Assembly: GCA_000156295.1 (NCBI GenBank)
Contig: DS999223.1
Coordinates: 193,782-257,781 of the forward strand
Source of the DNA: a marine gamma proteobacterium HTCC2148
Lineage (GTDB): Bacteria; Pseudomonadota; Gammaproteobacteria; Pseudomonadales; Halieaceae
Direction of reading: 5' to 3'
Length of the DNA stretch: 64,000 nucleotides
The notes below the pieces were generated by a model, which was given only the letters and a program-made list of their open reading frames with translations, was not told where the DNA came from and made no database searches. A program made the position numbers and the translations under genes. Below are positions 59,632 to 64,000 of this stretch, piece by piece. Position 1 is the first letter of the stretch. Every line of letters begins with the position of its first letter.

Positions 59632-61023
59632 ATGATGCAGACATCCACTGTATTTTTGACCTTGCTGGGGCTTTGCGCACTGAGTTTTTTTGTGGGCAGG
59701 CACCGGTCACGGATACTTGGCATGGCGGGTGGGGGACTTGGCAGTCTAAATTCGCTGCCCAAGCACTACGGCTATATGGCGGCACTGTGGGCTGGCCTAC
59801 CTGCATTTTTTCTGTTCCTTGCATGGCTGGCGCTGGAAGGACATTACATACAGAGCATGGTTGTAGGAAGCCTTCCGGCGGAAATACAGGCCATGTCAGA
59901 TGACGAAATTGGCCTCTATTATAATCAATTGGTCGGTTACGCCCAGGGCAGCGTTGACCGCAGCATGCTAAATGAAGACCAAATTGCAGCGGCAAATAAC
60001 TATCAGCAATTGGTCGCCAAGGGCCAAGCCATGAAATTTTTACTGGTGGGATCGTTGGCTGTATTGGGCGGTATGCTCGCTACAATTAGGGTGAGCCCTG
60101 AGTTGCGAGCCCGTAATCATGTAGAAAACATTTTCAAATGGATTTTGTTTTCCTGTTCTTTTATCGCAGTGCTAACCACTCTTGGCATTGTACTCTCCGT
60201 CTTGTTTGAGGCGATTCGCTTCTTTCAGGTCATCACAATTAGCGATTTCCTGCTTGGTTTGCAGTGGAGTCCACAAATGGCAATTCGCGCAGACCAGGTA
60301 GGCGCTTCCGGCTCATTTGGCTTTGTACCGCTGTTGGTTGGCACTTTGCTTATTTCCTTCGTGGCAATGTTCATTGCGGTTCCAATAGGCCTTATGTCCG
60401 CCATTTATTTGTCTGAATATGCCAGCCGGCGGTTTCGTGCTATCACTAAACCGGTGCTGGAAATTCTTGCGGGTGTCCCCACCGTGGTTTACGGATTCTT
60501 TGCCGCATTAACTGTTGCGCCTTTTATACGCGATTTGGGAGAAAGTCTTGGGCTTACAGTAGCCTCCGAAAGCGCACTGGCTGCTGGCTTGGTAATGGGC
60601 ATTATGATTATCCCCTTTGTGATGTCACTCTCTGACGACATTATCAGTGCGGTGCCAGACAGCATGCGTGAGGCGTCCTTGGGTATGGGGGCGACCATGA
60701 ACGAGACGATCCGAAAAGTGCTAATGCCTGCGGCTCTACCCGGTATTGTTGGTGGTATTTTGTTGGCTGTGTCCCGCGCCATTGGAGAAACCATGATTGT
60801 GGTTATGGCAGCCGGGTTGTCAGCGAAGTTAACGGTTAACCCGTTGGAGGCCGTTACCACGATTACTGTACAGATCGTCACTTTACTCGTCGGCGATCAA
60901 GAGTTTGACAGCCCCAAGACTCTGGCGGCTTTCGCTCTGGGTCTGGTGCTATTTTTTGTAACGCTTTCGCTGAATGTGATTGCGCTTTATGTAGTGCGCA
61001 AATACCGGGAGCAGTATGACTAA
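59632..61023 (+). CDS. pstC: Phosphate ABC transporter permease PstC
   Basis: 463 residues, longer than E. coli PstC because of an N-terminal extension with extra helices and a periplasmic loop (residues ~1-165), as seen in Pseudomonas and Vibrio types. The core permease domain follows (PIGLMSAIYLSEYAS, the EAA-type loop SMREASLGMGATMNETIRKVLMPAALPGIVGG). It overlaps pstA by 8 bp. Confidence 0.93.
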   Translation: MMQTSTVFLTLLGLCALSFFVGRHRSRILGMAGGGLGSLNSLPKHYGYMAALWAGLPAFFLFLAWLALEGHYIQSMVVGSLPAEIQAMSDDEIGLYYNQLVGYAQGSVDRSMLNEDQIAAANNYQQLVAKGQAMKFLLVGSLAVLGGMLATIRVSPELRARNHVENIFKWILFSCSFIAVLTTLGIVLSVLFEAIRFFQVITISDFLLGLQWSPQMAIRADQVGASGSFGFVPLLVGTLLISFVAMFIAVPIGLMSAIYLSEYASRRFRAITKPVLEILAGVPTVVYGFFAALTVAPFIRDLGESLGLTVASESALAAGLVMGIMIIPFVMSLSDDIISAVPDSMREASLGMGATMNETIRKVLMPAALPGIVGGILLAVSRAIGETMIVVMAAGLSAKLTVNPLEAVTTITVQIVTLLVGDQEFDSPKTLAAFALGLVLFFVTLSLNVIALYVVRKYREQYD

Positions 61024-62302
61024 GGACAGGTTCAAGAATACCGCATTGATCCAGGCGTCACTAAAAAAGCGCTACGCGCGTGAGCGGCGCTTCCAGATGT
61101 ATGGAAAGCTAGCGGTCTTGGCCGGCTTTGTTTTTCTGTTTGTCCTGCTGTTCGATATTGTCAGCAAAGGGACACCCGCGTTTACCCAGCAGCACATCAG
61201 CATAGCGGTCAATATTGACGTCGATGCACTGGGAGTCAGCAGCACCGCAAGCCAGGACGAAATATCCAAGGCGGATTTCTCGTCGCTAATTAAGTCGTCG
61301 TTGAGAGAGATGTTCCCTGATGTGAAGAGTAGGGGAGATAAACGACAGTTGTATCGACTGGTTAGTATCGGGGCGGAATACGATCTGCGGGATAAAGTTC
61401 TGGCAGATCCAACCCTGCTCGGTAAAAAGCAGGACATTTGGATGCTGGCGCACTCGCAAGCAGCGAGCTACTTAAAGGGACAGATAACCCGAGTCATCCC
61501 GGAAGCTGAGCGTAAAGTGAAGAACCAGCAAATGGACTGGCTGGATCGTTTGCGCGAACAGGGCCGAACAAAATCCTCGTTCAACACCACGTTTTTCACC
61601 TATGGAGATTCTCGAGAGCCGGAGTTAGCTGGTATTCGTGCAGCGTTGCAGGGTTCCTTATTCACTCTCATGGTGACATTTGCGCTGGCGTTTCCTATTG
61701 GTGTCTTTGCGGCGGTTTATCTGGAGGAGTTTGCGCCACGGAACCGACTGACAGACCTTATCGAAATTAACATTAACAATCTGGCGGCGGTTCCTTCCAT
61801 TGTATTTGGCCTACTCGGGTTGGCGGTATTTATTAACTTTTTTGAACTACCCAGATCCGCGCCACTGGTGGGCGGCATCGTACTGTCTCTGATGACCTTG
61901 CCAACCATTATTATTACCTCCAGGGCTGCAATACAGGCCGTATCGCCATCAATTCGGGAGGCGGCGCTGGGAGTAGGAGCGTCCAAGTTGCAAACAGTCT
62001 TTCACCATGTCCTGCCAGTAGCCATGCCAGGAATCCTAACCGGTTCTATTATCGGTATGGCCCAAGCCCTGGGTGAGTCCGCCCCATTATTAATGATAGG
62101 TATGGTGGCGTTTATTATGGATGTCCCGGGCGGAGTGACGGATTCGTCCACTGTATTGCCGGTACAAATTTATCTTTGGGCCGATAGTCCAGAGCGTGGG
62201 TTCACTGAAAAGACGTCCGCAGCGATCATGGTACTGATGGGATTTCTGATCCTGATGAATGCGCTGGCTATTATTTTGCGCAAACGATTCGAATTGAAAT
62301 AG
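61016..62302 (+). CDS. pstA: Phosphate ABC transporter permease PstA
   Basis: 428 residues, again with a long N-terminal part: a helix at about 33-50 and a periplasmic domain of roughly 150 residues before the permease core. The core shows PIGVFAAVYLEEFAPRN, the EAA loop SIREAALGVGASKLQTVFHHVLPVAMPGILTG and a final helix. It pairs with PstC. The gene ends 12 bp before pstB. Confidence 0.93.
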   Translation: MTKDRFKNTALIQASLKKRYARERRFQMYGKLAVLAGFVFLFVLLFDIVSKGTPAFTQQHISIAVNIDVDALGVSSTASQDEISKADFSSLIKSSLREMFPDVKSRGDKRQLYRLVSIGAEYDLRDKVLADPTLLGKKQDIWMLAHSQAASYLKGQITRVIPEAERKVKNQQMDWLDRLREQGRTKSSFNTTFFTYGDSREPELAGIRAALQGSLFTLMVTFALAFPIGVFAAVYLEEFAPRNRLTDLIEININNLAAVPSIVFGLLGLAVFINFFELPRSAPLVGGIVLSLMTLPTIIITSRAAIQAVSPSIREAALGVGASKLQTVFHHVLPVAMPGILTGSIIGMAQALGESAPLLMIGMVAFIMDVPGGVTDSSTVLPVQIYLWADSPERGFTEKTSAAIMVLMGFLILMNALAIILRKRFELK

Positions 62303-62314
62303 CGTAGTAGGTTA

Positions 62315-63208
62315 ATGATGCAAGGATCTGAAAAAATAAATGCACCGCAATTAATGGCTCACGGGGCTGTGCCCAATGAAGCCGTGGGGCTGGATATTCA
62401 CGCGCATTCAGATGTTTCCGATTACGAAACTACCGGCAAACCATTCGTTGATAATGCCAAAATGTCGGCACGGAATGTCAACGTATTTTACGGTGAGAAA
62501 CGCGCCATTATGGATGTTTCGCTGGATATTGGGGAAAACGAAGTCATTGCGATGATTGGTCCCTCTGGCTGTGGAAAATCTACTTTTTTGCGTTCTCTGA
62601 ACCGAATGAACGACATCATTCCTATTTGTAAGGTGAAGGGAGATGTTTTTCTGGACGGGGAAAATATTTATGCCGGTAATCAGGATACTGTTCTGCTTCG
62701 AGCAAGGGTTGGCATGGTGTTTCAGAAGCCGAACCCATTCCCCAAATCAATCTATGAAAACGTCGCCTATGGGCCAAGAATTCACGGGCTTGCGCACAGC
62801 AAGGCAGAGCTTGATGAGATCGTTGAAAAAAGCCTGCGCAGAGCCAGCCTTTGGGATGAGGTAAAGGACGTTCTCGACCAGCCTGGAACCGGCTTGTCAG
62901 GAGGACAACAGCAGCGGCTGTGTATTGCTCGCGCTATTGCGGTGAGCCCGGAAGTCATTTTAATGGATGAACCCTGTTCAGCGCTTGACCCGATTGCTAC
63001 GGCGCGTATTGAAGAGCTGATTGATGAGCTCAAAGAGCGCTTTACCATCGCAATCGTCACCCACTCTATGCAGCAGGCAGCGCGGGTATCCCAGCGCACC
63101 GCATATTTTCACTTGGGAAAGTTGATTGAAGTGGGCGACACAAAACAGGTTTTCACCATGCCTGCTCACGAGTTAACGGAAAACTATATCACTGGACGTT
63201 TCGGTTAG
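62315..63208 (+). CDS. pstB: Phosphate ABC transporter ATPase PstB
   Basis: 297 residues, with an N-terminal extension of about 48 residues before the ATPase domain. Walker [10 protein letters not shown] (82-90), the PstB-specific [11 protein letters not shown] and [22 protein letters not shown], signature [14 protein letters not shown] and Walker [13 protein letters not shown]. It powers phosphate import and signals to PhoR through PhoU. Ends the pstSCAB operon. Confidence 0.96.
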   Translation: MMQGSEKINAPQLMAHGAVPNEAVGLDIHAHSDVSDYETTGKPFVDNAKMSARNVNVFYGEKRAIMDVSLDIGENEVIAMIGPSGCGKSTFLRSLNRMNDIIPICKVKGDVFLDGENIYAGNQDTVLLRARVGMVFQKPNPFPKSIYENVAYGPRIHGLAHSKAELDEIVEKSLRRASLWDEVKDVLDQPGTGLSGGQQQRLCIARAIAVSPEVILMDEPCSALDPIATARIEELIDELKERFTIAIVTHSMQQAARVSQRTAYFHLGKLIEVGDTKQVFTMPAHELTENYITGRFG

Positions 63209-63254
63209 TTGAGCGGCAGTCTATGTACCAATTGTTTCCTACCTTTACCGTGAT

Positions 63255-63273
63255 CTGTCACCGAATCGTCACA
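63255..63273 (+). promoter_or_regulatory. Putative Pho box upstream of the porin gene
   Basis: CTGTCACCGAATCGTCACA contains two CTGTCAC/TCGTCAC heptamers 11 bp apart; TACTCT at 63283-63288 is a possible -10. It lies about 70 bp before the porin ATG, so the porin is likely PhoB-activated. Confidence 0.65.
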
Positions 63274-63340
63274 AATAATCCTTACTCTTTATCGAGTCCC
63301 AACCTTCCTAACTAAACGAGTGTTACTAGAGGAGTACCCT

Positions 63341-64000
63341 ATGAAGCAGTTAATGAGTGCGGCGGTAGCCGCGGTTGTAGTTGGTATCAGTGGTTCTGCG
63401 CAGGCATCGGTATCCGACGCAGAGTGGGAACAGTTCAAGTCGCAGTTCGCCGACATGGCTTCGCGGGTGCAGGCATTAGAAGCAGAAAACGCCGCTCTGA
63501 AGCAGCAGGATACATTGCCACTAGAGAACCTTTCCCAGCTGCAGTCCGATGTTGCAACGCTGCAGTCTCAAAACAAAGCGTCTTCCTGGTCAGAGCAGGT
63601 CAAGATAAAGGGTGACTTTCGTTATCGCTATGAGGCTATCGATGTGGAAGACAGGGATAGTCGAGAGCGCAACCGAATTCGTGCCAGAGTGGCCATAGCT
63701 GCGCAGCTTCCGAGTGACACTGAAGTCGGTATCGGATTCGCTACTGGTGGCGATGATCCCGTATCAACTAACCAGACTCTTGGGGGCGGCGGCAGTACTA
63801 AAGACGTTCGCCTCGACAAAGCTTACTTTAAATGGAACGCCACAGCAGGGCTTTATGTACAGGCTGGTAAGTTTTCTAACCCACTCTACAAGCCCCAGAA
63901 GAGCAGCCTGCTGTGGGACGGAGATTGGCGCCCGGAGGGCATCGGTGCCGGCTGGGCTGCAGAACACCTATTTGCAGCATTTATGGGTAACTGGCTGGAG
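63341..64000 (+). CDS. Putative outer-membrane porin, phosphate-regulated (partial, runs off the window)
   Basis: 220 codons from ATG 63341, with AGAGGAG just upstream and no stop before the window ends. A signal peptide (residues 1-23, ending GSAQA) precedes a short coiled coil (QFADMASRVQALEAENAAL), then beta-barrel sequence (VKIKGDFRYRYEA, RNRIRARVAIAAQL, DKAYFKWNATAGLYVQAGKF). This is the plan of the putative_porin/OprP-like group. A Pho box upstream and its place directly after pstSCAB suggest a channel for phosphate or phosphorylated compounds. Specificity residues would lie in the missing part. Confidence 0.85.
   Translation, partial: MKQLMSAAVAAVVVGISGSAQASVSDAEWEQFKSQFADMASRVQALEAENAALKQQDTLPLENLSQLQSDVATLQSQNKASSWSEQVKIKGDFRYRYEAIDVEDRDSRERNRIRARVAIAAQLPSDTEVGIGFATGGDDPVSTNQTLGGGGSTKDVRLDKAYFKWNATAGLYVQAGKFSNPLYKPQKSSLLWDGDWRPEGIGAGWAAEHLFAAFMGNWLE

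Overview
The window is chromosomal DNA of a Gram-negative gammaproteobacterium. ZipA, TtcA, YgiQ, HrpB, YtfJ, a full System I cytochrome c maturation set and a smc-zipA-ligA block all point there, and zipA is essentially limited to that class. The BCCT carrier, TonB receptor, SDR-rich catabolic cluster and NADPH-coupled 2-oxoacid:ferredoxin oxidoreductase fit a marine heterotroph of the Cellvibrionales/OMG type. That last placement is inference, not a marker-gene result.

Layout. (1) 1-9.2 kb is an accessory catabolic island. It holds a BCCT transporter, a 2-oxoglutarate/Fe(II) oxygenase-like gene, an NAD-dependent epimerase, a FAH-family hydrolase, two SDRs, an enolase-superfamily enzyme closely resembling hydroxyproline-betaine epimerase (HpbD), and a TonB receptor. 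Three of these are broken: BCCT by a +1 frameshift, the oxygenase by an in-frame amber codon, and TonB by a -1 frameshift. The HpbD-like enzyme keeps its catalytic residues. (2) 9.3-21 kb is a mosaic of single genes: FetB-like permease, WYL regulator of BrxR/CapW type with a DUF1232 protein, M28 peptidase, alpha/beta hydrolases, MATE pump, acyltransferase and transglutaminase. An AT-rich patch follows with a possible gene remnant, two small proteins, and a minus-strand locus that looks like a small RNA gene. (3) 21.3-36.2 kb holds housekeeping genes: hrpB, ytfJ-ygiQ, a K+ channel, phzF-like, tesA-bioA diverging from the ybbA/ybbP-like ABC pair, a TetR regulator, mdh and ttcA. (4) 36.3-43.2 kb is a complete ccmABCDEFGHI operon. 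(5) 43.3-50.4 kb is smc-zipA-ligA plus a lysozyme-like lipoprotein, preceded by an unusual nested palindrome in the smc leader. (6) 50.5-55.3 kb is a three-gene operon for a GltD-like flavoprotein and a 2-oxoacid:ferredoxin oxidoreductase. (7) 55.5-64 kb is a phosphate block, phoB-phoR-phoU-pstSCAB-porin, with three visible Pho boxes.

How it works together. The phosphate block is self-contained: Pho boxes lie before phoB, pstS and the porin. The ccm genes overlap almost end to end and form one assembly line for c-type cytochromes. The korAB-like operon probably couples oxidation of a 2-oxoacid, directly or reversibly, to NADPH. The first island reads as uptake and breakdown of a methylated amino acid or a related compound that appears to be decaying, or has accumulated sequencing errors. 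No tRNA, rRNA, CRISPR array, prophage or insertion sequence was recognised.
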